DNA from: Bacteroidota bacterium
GTDB taxonomy: Bacteria > Bacteroidota > Bacteroidia > NS11-12g > UBA955
Direction of reading: 5' to 3'
DNA length: 64,000 nt
Assembly (NCBI GenBank): GCA_030682255.1
Contig: JAUXOK010000027.1
Location: 62,001 to 126,000, forward strand
The translations under genes were made by a program, and so were the position numbers. Positions within the stretch are counted from its first letter, which is position 1, and every line of letters starts with the position of its first letter. Shown here in pieces: positions 8,670 to 17,672 of the stretch. A model generated the notes under the pieces. That model had not been told where the DNA came from, made no database searches, and worked only from the letters and a program-made list of their open reading frames with translations.

Positions 8670-9587
8670 ATGGAAATAAAACAAAACGAAAAGGATAAAA
8701 AAAGTAGAAATCTGTTATTTTTACTTATTGCAATACTTGCTGCTATGAATATTGGCATAGGTTACAATCTTTGGAATAAAAACAAAGCAAAAGAAGTTCA
8801 GATTGCCCAATTAACAGTTGATAAATCAGCATTAGAAAAAGAATTAGAAGTTGAAATTGCAAAATTTGAACAGTTAACTAGTGAAAATGAAGGATTAAAA
8901 GGAAAACTAGAAGAACAAGACATTGCATTAAACGAAAAAATCAATCAAATCAAAGCATTACTTAAAAAAGGTAAATTAACTGAATCTGAATTTAGAAAAG
9001 CTAAAAATGAAATTTCAGAACTTAAATTACAAATTGAAAATTACAAATTGAAAATTGCTGAATTAACTCAACAAGTTGAAACATTAACCGTTGAAAAAGA
9101 AGGTTTAAATGAAGAATTAGGTTCTGAAAGACAAAAATCAGCAGAACAACAGCGTGTAATAGAATCTAAAGATAGAACTATCAGCATGGCTAAGAGATTA
9201 CATGCCGGTTCAATTGTTGCAACAGGTGTTAGAGAAAGAAAGATATTTGGCAAAAAAGAAGTTGAAACAGATAAAGCTTCAAGAACAGAAGAAATTAGAG
9301 TGAAATTTGTAATAAATAAAAATGAAATATCTGATTCAGGAGAAAAAGATATTTTTGTAAAAATCATTGGGCCAGATGGTGCGCCAATTGCTAATAAAGT
9401 TCAAACTACTAAAGTTGACGGAACAGAAACTTTATATACTGAGAAAAAAACAATCGATTATCAAAATGCTAAAATAGAGGGTGTTGTTTACTGTAAAAAA
9501 CAAGGTGATTATCCTAAAGGTGTTTATACCATTGATATTTTTTCAGAAGGTTATAAAGTTGGTTCTACTAAAATGACTTTGAAATAA
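8670..9587 (+). CDS. Coiled-coil membrane-anchored protein, function unknown
   Basis: The 305 residues comprise a charged N-terminus, one transmembrane segment at about residues 14-35 (NLLFLLIAILAAMNIGIGY) and a long coiled coil at about 40-170, with heptads rich in Glu, Lys, Leu and Gln. The C-terminal part (about 180-305) is predicted to be a beta-sandwich, with the strand-like segments EEIRVKFVINKNEI, KDIFVKIIGPDG and KGVYTIDIFSEGYKVG. I read it as an inner-membrane protein with a periplasmic C-terminal domain. It follows the MerR gene by 33 bp and precedes pfkA by 30 bp. I do not recognise a named family. Confidence 0.7.
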   Translation: MEIKQNEKDKKSRNLLFLLIAILAAMNIGIGYNLWNKNKAKEVQIAQLTVDKSALEKELEVEIAKFEQLTSENEGLKGKLEEQDIALNEKINQIKALLKKGKLTESEFRKAKNEISELKLQIENYKLKIAELTQQVETLTVEKEGLNEELGSERQKSAEQQRVIESKDRTISMAKRLHAGSIVATGVRERKIFGKKEVETDKASRTEEIRVKFVINKNEISDSGEKDIFVKIIGPDGAPIANKVQTTKVDGTETLYTEKKTIDYQNAKIEGVVYCKKQGDYPKGVYTIDIFSEGYKVGSTKMTLK

Positions 9588-9617
9588 GTTTTCCCCCTTC
9601 TTTTTTTAAGTACTCTT

Positions 9618-10589
9618 ATGAATAGAATTGGTGTTTTTACTTCTGGGGGCGATTCTCCAGGTATGAACGCTTGTATACGTGCAGTTGTAAGAACTGCAGC
9701 CTTTCATCAAGTTGAAGTAATAGGCATTAAAAGAGGTTATCAAGGTTTGATTGAAAACGAAATGACTCTTCTTAATGTTAAAGATGTTGGTAATATCATT
9801 CAATATGGTGGAACAATATTAAAAACTGCTAGAAGTGCAGAATTCCTTACAAGTGAAGGCAGACAAAAAGCTTTTCAAAACATCAAAAATGCAGGTATAG
9901 ATGGTTTGGTTTGTATCGGAGGCAATGGAACTTATGCAGGTGCGGATGTGTTTTATAAGGAATATGGAGTGCCAAGCATCGGTGCGCCCGGAACTATAGA
10001 CAATGATTTATTTGGAACAGATTATACCATTGGTTTTGATACTGCGGTAAATACCGCGATGGATGCCATAGATAAAATTAGAGATACAGCTGATTCACAT
10101 AACCGTGTTTTTTTTATAGAAGTTATGGGAAGAGACAGTGGTTTTATAGCACTTTATTCTGGTATATCTGGAGGAGCAGAAGGAATTCTTGTTCCAGAAA
10201 TTATGAGTGATTATGATGATTTGATTAAACAATTTAATGATAAATCAAAACGTAAAAAGGATTTTAGTATCATTATAGTTGCTGAAGGTGAAACAGAAGG
10301 CAATGCATTTGAAATTGCAGACAAATTCAAAAAACAGTTTACGCATTTTGATATCAGAGTTTCAGTTTTAGGTCATATACAAAGAGGAGGTAAGCCAACA
10401 GTGAACGACAGGATTTTAGCAAGTACACTTGGAAGTGCAGCTGTAGAAAGTTTATTAAATGGCGAAACCAGTCAATGTGTTGGGATAGTTAACCAAGAAT
10501 TAAAACTTACTTCATTTCAAGATGCCATCAATCAACATAAAAAAATCAGTCAGAATATGTGGAGATTGTCTCAAATTTTAAGTGCTTAA
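9618..10589 (+). CDS. pfkA: ATP-dependent 6-phosphofructokinase
   Basis: Phosphorylates fructose 6-phosphate to the 1,6-bisphosphate in glycolysis. The 323 residues match bacterial PfkA. Visible motifs are the ATP-binding GGDSPGMNACIRA (residues about 10-22) and the catalytic loop PGTIDNDLFGTDYTIGFDTA, with the TIDND catalytic Asp. MGRDSGFIAL and HIQRGG follow; PfkA uses the latter for substrate and effector contacts. It is followed with no gap by recN, whose ATG begins at the base after the pfkA stop codon. Confidence 0.97.
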   Translation: MNRIGVFTSGGDSPGMNACIRAVVRTAAFHQVEVIGIKRGYQGLIENEMTLLNVKDVGNIIQYGGTILKTARSAEFLTSEGRQKAFQNIKNAGIDGLVCIGGNGTYAGADVFYKEYGVPSIGAPGTIDNDLFGTDYTIGFDTAVNTAMDAIDKIRDTADSHNRVFFIEVMGRDSGFIALYSGISGGAEGILVPEIMSDYDDLIKQFNDKSKRKKDFSIIIVAEGETEGNAFEIADKFKKQFTHFDIRVSVLGHIQRGGKPTVNDRILASTLGSAAVESLLNGETSQCVGIVNQELKLTSFQDAINQHKKISQNMWRLSQILSA

Positions 10590-12263
10590 ATGTTAAAACG
10601 ACTGTCAATCCATAATTTTGCCATTATTAAGGAATTGCATTTTCTGCCAGAAAATGGCTTTAATGTTATTACTGGAGAAACTGGAGCAGGTAAATCTATC
10701 ATTATGGATGCTTTAGGCTTGATTTTAGGCGAAAGGGCAGATGTTAAATCCCACCAAGGGCTTTCAGATAAATGTATCATAGAAGGAGAATTTGATGTTT
10801 CTAATTTAAACTTAAAAAGTGTTTTTGATGAACATGATTTAGATTTTGAAAACTCAACTATCATTAGAAGAGAAATAAGTGTAAATGGCAAGTCGAGGAT
10901 TTTTATCAATGACACACCTGTATCTTTACAAATTCTAAAAAAAATAACTGATAGACTTGTAGTAATTCACTCACAACATGAAAACACACATTTATCTGAC
11001 AGAGATTTTCAGTTTAATTTGTTGGATTCTCATGCAGGCTTGTTAGAAGAGTTAAAAATTTATCAAAGTCATTTCAAAGAGTTTAAGCAAATTGAAATGG
11101 TTTTACAACAAACACTTTTGCAACAAAGTAATCTATTGAAAGAAAAGGATTATTTATCATTTCTAGTGAATGAATTGGATGAGGCAAATTTTCAAGTTGA
11201 TGAAGAACTTCAACTTGAAAACGAATTACAATTGCTCTCCAATTCTGAGCAAATTAATGAAATTGCGAGTTTATTGCCTGCTGTAATTATGGATGATGAA
11301 TCGTCTGTTATTTCAGCACTCAATTCCTTAAAAGCAAAATTAAAAACAATTGTTGGTTATTCAGAACAAGCGCAAATTTTGTTTGATAGAATTGAGTCAT
11401 CTGTGATAGAATTAAAAGATATTGCTTCTGAATCTCAAATCTTGTCTGAATCTATAAGTAGCAATCCACATAGATTGGAGCTGATCAATGATAGAATCAA
11501 TTTGATTTATTTATTAAAGAGAAAACATCAGGTATCTGAATTTAATGATTTAATCAGTTTACACCATCAATTGCAAAATCAATTGAGTAATATAGATAAC
11601 ATCGATCAAAAACTCATTGAATTACAAAAAGAAAAGTCATTGATAGAAACTAAGCTCAGTAAACTAGCCAAAGAATTACATCAAAAAAGAAAGTTTTCCG
11701 CGACAGAATTAAAGCTTAAAATTGAAGCATTGCTTCATCAATTGGAAATGCCAAAATCTTTGGTTGTGTTCGATTTAGAATCAAAAGATGCATACGATGA
11801 GTTTGGATTGACAAATTTAACATTCAAGTTTTCTGCCAATGCAGGTATTCCGCCACAAGCTTTAGGAAAAGTGGCTTCTGGTGGAGAATTAAGCAGATTG
11901 GCATTGTGCATCAGAACCATTGAAGCTAAATCTAACCAATTGGCAACCCTTATTTTTGATGAAATAGATACAGGCGTTTCTGGAAAAGTGGCGGCCAATA
12001 TAGGAGAGATGTTTCAAACCATTTCTCAAAACCATCAATTAATAGCTATCACACATTTACCTCAAGTGGCCGCCTCGGGCAAAAGTCATTATTTTGTAAG
12101 TAAATTTGAGACAAATAATCAAACTCAAACACAACTGAAAAAACTAGATAAAGCATCGAGAATTGAAGAATTAGCCAATATGCTGAGTGGAAATAAAGCC
12201 ACAGATATTGCTAGGAAAAATGCAGAAGAACTCCTGAAGTCGAATAGACTTTTGAATGCTTAA
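10590..12263 (+). CDS. recN: DNA repair protein RecN
   Basis: An SMC-like ATPase acting in double-strand break repair. The 557 residues contain Walker A GETGAGKS (residues 29-36), a central coiled-coil pair, the ABC signature ASGGELSRLALCIR, and Walker B LIFDEIDTGVSG followed by the H-loop IAITHLPQVAASG. This is the standard RecN layout at normal length. It abuts pfkA and overlaps the convergent kdsB stop by 4 bp (12260-12263). Confidence 0.97.
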   Translation: MLKRLSIHNFAIIKELHFLPENGFNVITGETGAGKSIIMDALGLILGERADVKSHQGLSDKCIIEGEFDVSNLNLKSVFDEHDLDFENSTIIRREISVNGKSRIFINDTPVSLQILKKITDRLVVIHSQHENTHLSDRDFQFNLLDSHAGLLEELKIYQSHFKEFKQIEMVLQQTLLQQSNLLKEKDYLSFLVNELDEANFQVDEELQLENELQLLSNSEQINEIASLLPAVIMDDESSVISALNSLKAKLKTIVGYSEQAQILFDRIESSVIELKDIASESQILSESISSNPHRLELINDRINLIYLLKRKHQVSEFNDLISLHHQLQNQLSNIDNIDQKLIELQKEKSLIETKLSKLAKELHQKRKFSATELKLKIEALLHQLEMPKSLVVFDLESKDAYDEFGLTNLTFKFSANAGIPPQALGKVASGGELSRLALCIRTIEAKSNQLATLIFDEIDTGVSGKVAANIGEMFQTISQNHQLIAITHLPQVAASGKSHYFVSKFETNNQTQTQLKKLDKASRIEELANMLSGNKATDIARKNAEELLKSNRLLNA

Positions 12264-13015
12264 ATTAATTCTGGATTGTCTTTTAAGAATTCATTAACTA
12301 CTTTTAGGTCTTCAGGTGAATCTATAGCAGGACTCATGAAATGAGTTTCAACTACATGTATGATTTTACGATTTTCTAACCAACGCAATTGCTCTAAACT
12401 TTCCATATTCTCTAGTAACGTTGGCTTAAGATTTTTTAACTCAGGAATAACAGAAGTTCTAAAACCATACAACCCAATATGGCGATAGTATGAGTGGTGT
12501 TGCATCCATTCGTCTTGGGCTTTACCTCTACAATAGGGAATGGCATGCCTAGAAAAATAGATGGCCTGGGCTTTACCATCATTAACAACTTTTACAACAT
12601 TTGGATTAAACAAGTCTTCATTCTTTTCTATCGACTTTTTTAATGTGGCTATTTCGCAATTGGATTGACTCAAAGCTTGGGCTAATTGTTCAATTTGTTG
12701 GGGATGTACAAAAGGTTCATCGCCTTGAAGATTGATTAATACATCAAAATTTTCATTCAATTTTTCATACACCTCAAAACATCGGTCTGTACCGCTTTGA
12801 TGATGCTCTGATGTCATCATACACAAGCCAAATTCTGAAACATGATTAAAGATGCGTTCGTCATCTGTAGCTACAATAACTTTGGCATCCAAATTGGTTT
12901 TAAGTGCTTGTAGATAGGTTCTTTTAACCAAAGATTTGCCACTGATATCTATCAAAGGTTTGCCTTCAAATCTTGTTGAGCCGTATCGCGATGGTATTAC
13001 AATGAGTGCTTTCAT
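12260..13015 (-). CDS. kdsB: 3-deoxy-manno-octulosonate cytidylyltransferase
   Basis: Activates Kdo as CMP-Kdo for lipopolysaccharide synthesis, which fits an outer-membrane bearing organism. The 251 residues open with the nucleotide-binding IPSRYGSTRFEGKPL and continue with VIVATDDERI, HQSGTDRCFEV, NLQGDEPFV and SRHAIPYCR, all diagnostic for KdsB. The ATG start gives MKALIVIPSR. It converges on recN with a 4-bp overlap and is 9 bp downstream of the DUF5686 gene, so the two could be co-transcribed. Confidence 0.96.
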   Translation of the reverse strand: MKALIVIPSRYGSTRFEGKPLIDISGKSLVKRTYLQALKTNLDAKVIVATDDERIFNHVSEFGLCMMTSEHHQSGTDRCFEVYEKLNENFDVLINLQGDEPFVHPQQIEQLAQALSQSNCEIATLKKSIEKNEDLFNPNVVKVVNDGKAQAIYFSRHAIPYCRGKAQDEWMQHHSYYRHIGLYGFRTSVIPELKNLKPTLLENMESLEQLRWLENRKIIHVVETHFMSPAIDSPEDLKVVNEFLKDNPELI

Positions 13016-13024
13016 ATACTATTA

Positions 13025-15529
13025 TTAAAATCCAACACTTAAACCTATCTTAATTCCAAATCTGCTGGCATTTGGGTTGTTTAAATGTGTTAAACGATGA
13101 ATGGCTACAACTTGTAAAAATTTAAAAATGTTTTCGATACCATATGCCACTTCAACATATGGTTCTTTGTTGATTTGGTTATTAACTCTTGAAACCTCTT
13201 GGTCTAGGTTATCTCTAAATGGTATTAAGTCAATATTTTGCTTGCTTAAACTACCCATCACCATTCTGCCTTCTACAAATTCTCTCCATTTAAGTTTTTT
13301 CATTAAAGGAATTCTGTTAAAAATTGCGCCATTAAAATGGTGTTCCATTTTAAAAAATAAACTTTGGTCGGTTATAAATTCAAAGAAGTTCATTAAATTG
13401 TATGCAGATGTATTGTATATAAACGATTGATTTCCTCTGTGAACTTCAAGCAAAGGATAGGGGAGTTTTTCAAAAATTTTGGTGCCAGAAAGTGTAAAGT
13501 CTGTTCTACCCCAATAGCCAAAACTCAAACCCTTTTCGATGGAAGCCGTTACCCTATTGTAATTAAATCTGCTGCCCAACACACCTTTAAATCCTCTGGT
13601 AAAATTAACCGAAATTGCCAATCCCCCGGGTTTAGATTGTTTCACACGTTCATTGTCATTGATTAAATAATATTCCTTTGGAGCCCATCTTAAACCAAGC
13701 ACAAGTGTAGAATTGGTGAAATCACGGGCAATCATTGAAGTATCTGAGGCATTAGTTTCATAGGCAAAATTAAAATTTTTAACAGGTTCAAAACGGAATT
13801 CTTTGTGTGATAACAACAATTTACCATGCCAACCTTTCATAAATTCACTGTTAATCCAAGCTTTACTTTCCTTTGAACGATTTAATTGGCTTGCTGCAAA
13901 TACAGAAACCGCAGTAAACAAGTTGCTAGAACCATAATAATCATCATTTACTCCAATTTGTTCAACATCGTTTTTATAAGATGCTCCTGCCATTGTCCAA
14001 TGTTTACGATTAATAACTCTTTCGTATTGTCCTTTGTATTTCCATAATTCATCCGTAAATCCATAGGCAGCGTATCCACTAAATATATTTCGCTTACTAA
14101 ATGAAAAATTTGTTTTAGCGCCCAGTCTGACTCTATGTCCTTCTAAAACATTATAGCCATACAATAAAGCATAAGGACCCCAATCAATTTTACCAATTTT
14201 TTTATAGCCATTAAACAATATATTAATCAGTTCTACATAATTTCGAATTACTCTAACGTTCGTTAAGGTATCAATTTTAGACAAGGCTCTTTTTTCATCA
14301 ACTGTAAGTTCCTCATGCCTCATAGAATCCCAATAGGTGTCATTTTTTTGGGTGGCATCTTCGTTTAATTTTACTGCTACATCAAAAAACTTAGGCGATC
14401 TATCTTTATTAATCACCACTTTTTCGTAAGAATTACTAAACAATGCAATCATTCCAGCCGATTTCTTAGAAATCTCATCTATATCTATCAAAATTCTAGT
14501 TTTTACTGGAATCATAGCACCATTTTCTGTGGCTTCTAATTCTTGGGTAATTTTTAGTTTCTCAATAAAATTCAAATTGGCTTTGTTGGTAATACTTAAT
14601 GTTAGTTTTTTTAAAGCAAAACTGCTATCTTCTATCCAAATATAACCCGTAAATACAAGGTCTAATGGATTTTTGGGAGTTACTTCAATTTGATATAGTT
14701 TTCTATCTGATCCTGGCTCATAAGTAGAACCCTTGAGTTTGTAATTGTAATAATTAAAAGATGATTTACTAATAGGGGAAATAAAGTTTTTTAACAATAT
14801 GGGCAGTATATTGTCGTTAAAATTATATTGCTGAAAAGTAGATCCAAGTAATTGTGATAGAAATGTGCCATCATCTACCCCAATACCCTTAACTCTAGAG
14901 GCAATAATGACTTCCTTGCTTAGTTTGGGATTTTTGTTGTAATAAAAATTGCTCAAATTTTCAGATAAAAAGATTGGCAACACCTGTTTCTCGTTATCCT
15001 CACTCAATGAAGATATGGTGTCGAAAATACCGTTGACACTTTTTAACAAACGTTTGTTTTTTAAATCATCCGATACATTATTAACCGCAATTTGAACTTT
15101 GGTAAAACTTTCACACTCAAAAGAATTTAGTTTTTCGAGATTATAAAGATGCTTGTTTTCTTGTGCCAGTCTAATAATTCTAAGAGCTCTGTTTACTTTA
15201 TTGACAGTAGTTACACCTTTAAACATCAAATCTTCTTGTTCCATTTTGATGTTAATGGTTTGTTCAACCCCTTTTTTAATTACAAAATATAAGGTTTTAT
15301 AGCCTACATAAGAAACTGTAATACTATCAACCTGTTTTGTGGTCTTGATATTGAAAATCCCGTTAAAATTGGTGTGTCCGCCCTCCTCGATGCCATTAAA
15401 CTGCACAGCAGCACCGGTGATAGCCTCTCCAGTTTTTAAATCAGTGATTTTGCCCTTAACAACAGTTTGACTTTCAGCATCTATTGCTAAACCAATCGAA
15501 CACAAAAGCAACCATATTACTAAACGCAT
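13025..15529 (-). CDS. DUF5686 outer-membrane protein with carboxypeptidase-regulatory-like domain
   Basis: The 834-residue protein starts at an ATG (complement of 15527-15529). A longer reading from a TTG three codons upstream spoils nothing but is less likely. It has a signal peptide to about residue 20 (MRLVIWLLLCSIGLAIDAES), then a CarboxypepD_reg-like Ig-type domain (residues about 23-105, with GEAITGAAVQFNGIEEGG and VSYVGYKTLYF). A long DUF5686 region follows and ends as a beta-barrel with a terminal aromatic residue (ASRFGIKIGLSVGF). This architecture is common in Bacteroidota outer membranes; the substrate is unknown. The barrel end with terminal Phe agrees with outer-membrane assembly. 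Confidence 0.85.
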   Translation of the reverse strand: MRLVIWLLLCSIGLAIDAESQTVVKGKITDLKTGEAITGAAVQFNGIEEGGHTNFNGIFNIKTTKQVDSITVSYVGYKTLYFVIKKGVEQTINIKMEQEDLMFKGVTTVNKVNRALRIIRLAQENKHLYNLEKLNSFECESFTKVQIAVNNVSDDLKNKRLLKSVNGIFDTISSLSEDNEKQVLPIFLSENLSNFYYNKNPKLSKEVIIASRVKGIGVDDGTFLSQLLGSTFQQYNFNDNILPILLKNFISPISKSSFNYYNYKLKGSTYEPGSDRKLYQIEVTPKNPLDLVFTGYIWIEDSSFALKKLTLSITNKANLNFIEKLKITQELEATENGAMIPVKTRILIDIDEISKKSAGMIALFSNSYEKVVINKDRSPKFFDVAVKLNEDATQKNDTYWDSMRHEELTVDEKRALSKIDTLTNVRVIRNYVELINILFNGYKKIGKIDWGPYALLYGYNVLEGHRVRLGAKTNFSFSKRNIFSGYAAYGFTDELWKYKGQYERVINRKHWTMAGASYKNDVEQIGVNDDYYGSSNLFTAVSVFAASQLNRSKESKAWINSEFMKGWHGKLLLSHKEFRFEPVKNFNFAYETNASDTSMIARDFTNSTLVLGLRWAPKEYYLINDNERVKQSKPGGLAISVNFTRGFKGVLGSRFNYNRVTASIEKGLSFGYWGRTDFTLSGTKIFEKLPYPLLEVHRGNQSFIYNTSAYNLMNFFEFITDQSLFFKMEHHFNGAIFNRIPLMKKLKWREFVEGRMVMGSLSKQNIDLIPFRDNLDQEVSRVNNQINKEPYVEVAYGIENIFKFLQVVAIHRLTHLNNPNASRFGIKIGLSVGF

Positions 15530-15571
15530 TTTTTGCAAAAATATATATTTATATTTAATACTAATAGTTTT

Positions 15572-15778
15572 TTAATTCAAATTAATCAGTTCGAGTGTGA
15601 ACATTATAACTAGAAATACTATGAATAAGACAATAAAATAGGTTGTTTTAAAATACAACCAAACTATAGTGTGGCGAATAGTATCATGAAAAATTACCCC
15701 TTTTAATCCAACCTCTGAATATATTGTTCGAATTTCAAGATGAAAACGTGAAATTGGAATTGCATAGATTGTTGGCAT
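15572..15778 (-). CDS. Small ORF with C-terminal transmembrane helix, doubtful
   Basis: A 68-codon frame downstream of the methyltransferase gene, with a hydrophobic C-terminal segment (TTYFIVLFIVFLVIMFTLEL). The N-terminal half resembles nothing I know. Codon use is like the neighbours, but the start (MPTIYAIPISRF) has no evident ribosome binding site. It could be a small membrane protein of the polyketide cassette or a leftover of a deleted third gene. Confidence 0.3.
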   Translation of the reverse strand: MPTIYAIPISRFHLEIRTIYSEVGLKGVIFHDTIRHTIVWLYFKTTYFIVLFIVFLVIMFTLELINLN

Positions 15779-15819
15779 TATCTTAATTGTATTTTTAGGT
15801 TAATTCCCTTTTTAAAGTT

Positions 15820-16311
15820 TCATATGAGTAAAACTCTGTTTTCTTCTTTTATTCTTATATTTAGAATTATGGCATTGAGTATAGTGAAAATTACTGCTGT
15901 GTAATACAAATTAAAAACAAGAGGTATTAAAACAATTTCTAAAATGACTATTAAATAGTTAGGATGTTTGATGTAATTATAAATCCCTTTTTTTACTAAT
16001 GGTGCATTTTTAATATGATAGATTTTGGTATTCCAATATTTCCCAAGCGATGAAACAACCCAAATTTTAAATACGAGTAGAATAAAATAAGTTATTAAAA
16101 TATTCAGATTGAATGATAAAACATCTTGATTAAAATATTCAATAATCAGTGAAATGAAAAATAGTATATGAAGCGCAACAATCAATGGGTAATGTTTTTT
16201 GCCATATTCCACAGCACCATTTTGTAACAACCATTTCTCATTTTTATTGGAAAGAACCAACTCTCCCAAACGAAGCAGAATGACAAATGATATAAATAGA
16301 ATGAAAATCAT
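15820..16311 (-). CDS. Isoprenylcysteine carboxyl methyltransferase-like membrane methyltransferase
   Basis: The 163-residue protein has about four to five hydrophobic segments. It carries the ICMT-family C-terminal signature: GIYNYIKHPNYLIVILEIVL, with the cofactor-contacting HPNY, followed by a closing RIKEENRVL helix. In bacterial type III polyketide gene sets (BpsB of Bacillus, SrsB of Streptomyces) such proteins O-methylate alkylpyrones or alkylresorcinols. It follows the polyketide synthase with a 1-bp gap, so the two are almost certainly translated from one message. The role as tailoring enzyme is inferred from that context. Confidence 0.85.
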   Translation of the reverse strand: MIFILFISFVILLRLGELVLSNKNEKWLLQNGAVEYGKKHYPLIVALHILFFISLIIEYFNQDVLSFNLNILITYFILLVFKIWVVSSLGKYWNTKIYHIKNAPLVKKGIYNYIKHPNYLIVILEIVLIPLVFNLYYTAVIFTILNAIILNIRIKEENRVLLI

Positions 16312-16312
16312 T

Positions 16313-17377
16313 TTAATTGTTTTTCATTTCTAGTAAAACCATCTCACTTGAAAAACCAGGACCCATTGCAACCATTAATCCGTATCCATTTGCAAAACCT
16401 TGATTAAAAAATCTTTCTAACACATACAAAACTGTGGGACTGCTCATATTGCCATTGTCCCTCATTACCTCTCTGGTGTTTTTTAGAAAATCGCCCTCTA
16501 CTTTCAACGCCTCATCGTATGCTATTAATACTTTTGTACCACCAGGATGAAAAATGAAATTCTTGATGTCTGATATTTTTAATGATTGCTTCTCTAAAAA
16601 AGTAGAAACATCGTTGTAAATGTTTTTAGCAATAATACTTGGAATGTCTTGAGAAAACAGAACTTTAAATCCTTTATCCAAAAATTCCCAACCCATCACA
16701 TCCAACGAATCATAATACAATTTACTTTGAGTATCTATAAAACGGATTTCATTTTTTGTTTTATTCTTTTGTTTTTCTCCAGTAATAATCAATGCTGCAA
16801 CTCCATCGGCAAAAAGACTTGAACCTATGAAATTACTTTTGCTGAAATCATTTTGTAAAAAAGTAAGCGAACACAATTCTACTGCAACAATTAACACTAC
16901 CGCATCTGGATTTGCCATTGCCAAAGTACTTGCTTTAGCAAAACCTGAAACTCCACCCGCACAACCCAACCCAAATATTGGCGTACGACTGATGTTCTGA
17001 TTCAATTTCATTTTGTTAATTATCAAAGCGTCTATACTTGGTGTGGCAAGTCCAGTTGTTGAAATGAAAATAATATCTGTTATTTCTTCCTTGTTAATTT
17101 GTGCTTTGCTTATACATGCTTCAATTGCATTGACAGAGTATTCAAGAGAAATTCTGATGTAATCTTCGTTCTGTTCCTGAAAGCTATGTTTCGAAGAATA
17201 ATAATCCAGTGGTTTACAAAAGTTTCTTGTTTTAATTTCAGTATTATCAAATGCACCCATCATTTTTTCTATTTGAGGAAAAGAGGGTGCAAATAACTCC
17301 TGAACGCGTTGTTTTACTTTCGCTTGCTCAATTCGAAATGGAAAGTCAATGGTTGATATAGCGGCTAATGTTGGCAT
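16313..17377 (-). CDS. Type III polyketide synthase (chalcone synthase superfamily)
   Basis: The 354 residues show the full catalytic triad of type III PKS: Cys139 in PIFGLGCAGGVSGF, His277 in FIFHPGGTKVL, and Asn310 in GNMSSPTVLYVL. The N-terminal domain carries SVNAIEACISKAQI and STTGLATPSID. Such enzymes condense malonyl-CoA onto an acyl-CoA starter to give alkylpyrones or alkylresorcinols. The adjacent methyltransferase suggests a methylated end product, probably membrane-associated lipid. A TACTTTTG -7 element (complement of 17402-17409) lies 25 bp upstream of the ATG. Starter and chain length cannot be read from the sequence. Confidence 0.94.
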   Translation of the reverse strand: MPTLAAISTIDFPFRIEQAKVKQRVQELFAPSFPQIEKMMGAFDNTEIKTRNFCKPLDYYSSKHSFQEQNEDYIRISLEYSVNAIEACISKAQINKEEITDIIFISTTGLATPSIDALIINKMKLNQNISRTPIFGLGCAGGVSGFAKASTLAMANPDAVVLIVAVELCSLTFLQNDFSKSNFIGSSLFADGVAALIITGEKQKNKTKNEIRFIDTQSKLYYDSLDVMGWEFLDKGFKVLFSQDIPSIIAKNIYNDVSTFLEKQSLKISDIKNFIFHPGGTKVLIAYDEALKVEGDFLKNTREVMRDNGNMSSPTVLYVLERFFNQGFANGYGLMVAMGPGFSSEMVLLEMKNN

Positions 17378-17401
17378 ATTTTATTATTTGTTATTATTTA
17401 T

Positions 17402-17409
17402 CAAAAGTA
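17402..17409 (-). promoter_or_regulatory. Probable -7 promoter element of the polyketide cassette
   Basis: The complement reads TACTTTTG (TAnnTTTG consensus), 25 bp upstream of the PKS ATG. No convincing -33 element at normal spacing. The rest of the 295-bp gap up to 17672 is AT-rich and holds no other feature I can name. Confidence 0.45.
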
Positions 17410-17672
17410 TAGGTTGTTCTTATTGGTGTTGATACACAATTCTTTGAATAAGTTACATAACTCTCAAATAATAAGTAATAATTATATAGAACAAGTAGCT
17501 TAAATATTTTTTAATAAATTGTGATGTATTTTTTAATTCTATGTGTCTTTTTTTATTCTATCATTGTTGATGATGGTTACAGAATTGTTATTGCCTGAAT
17601 TTTCTCAGAATATTAGCTTTCTCTTAAATCACGGTTTTTTTTATTTATTTTCGCCCTCAATTATTTCTTGAA

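Noticed and set aside
15530-15538. Start of the DUF5686 protein at the TTG (15538).
   Set aside because: An ATG three codons later gives the same signal peptide and a usual start codon.
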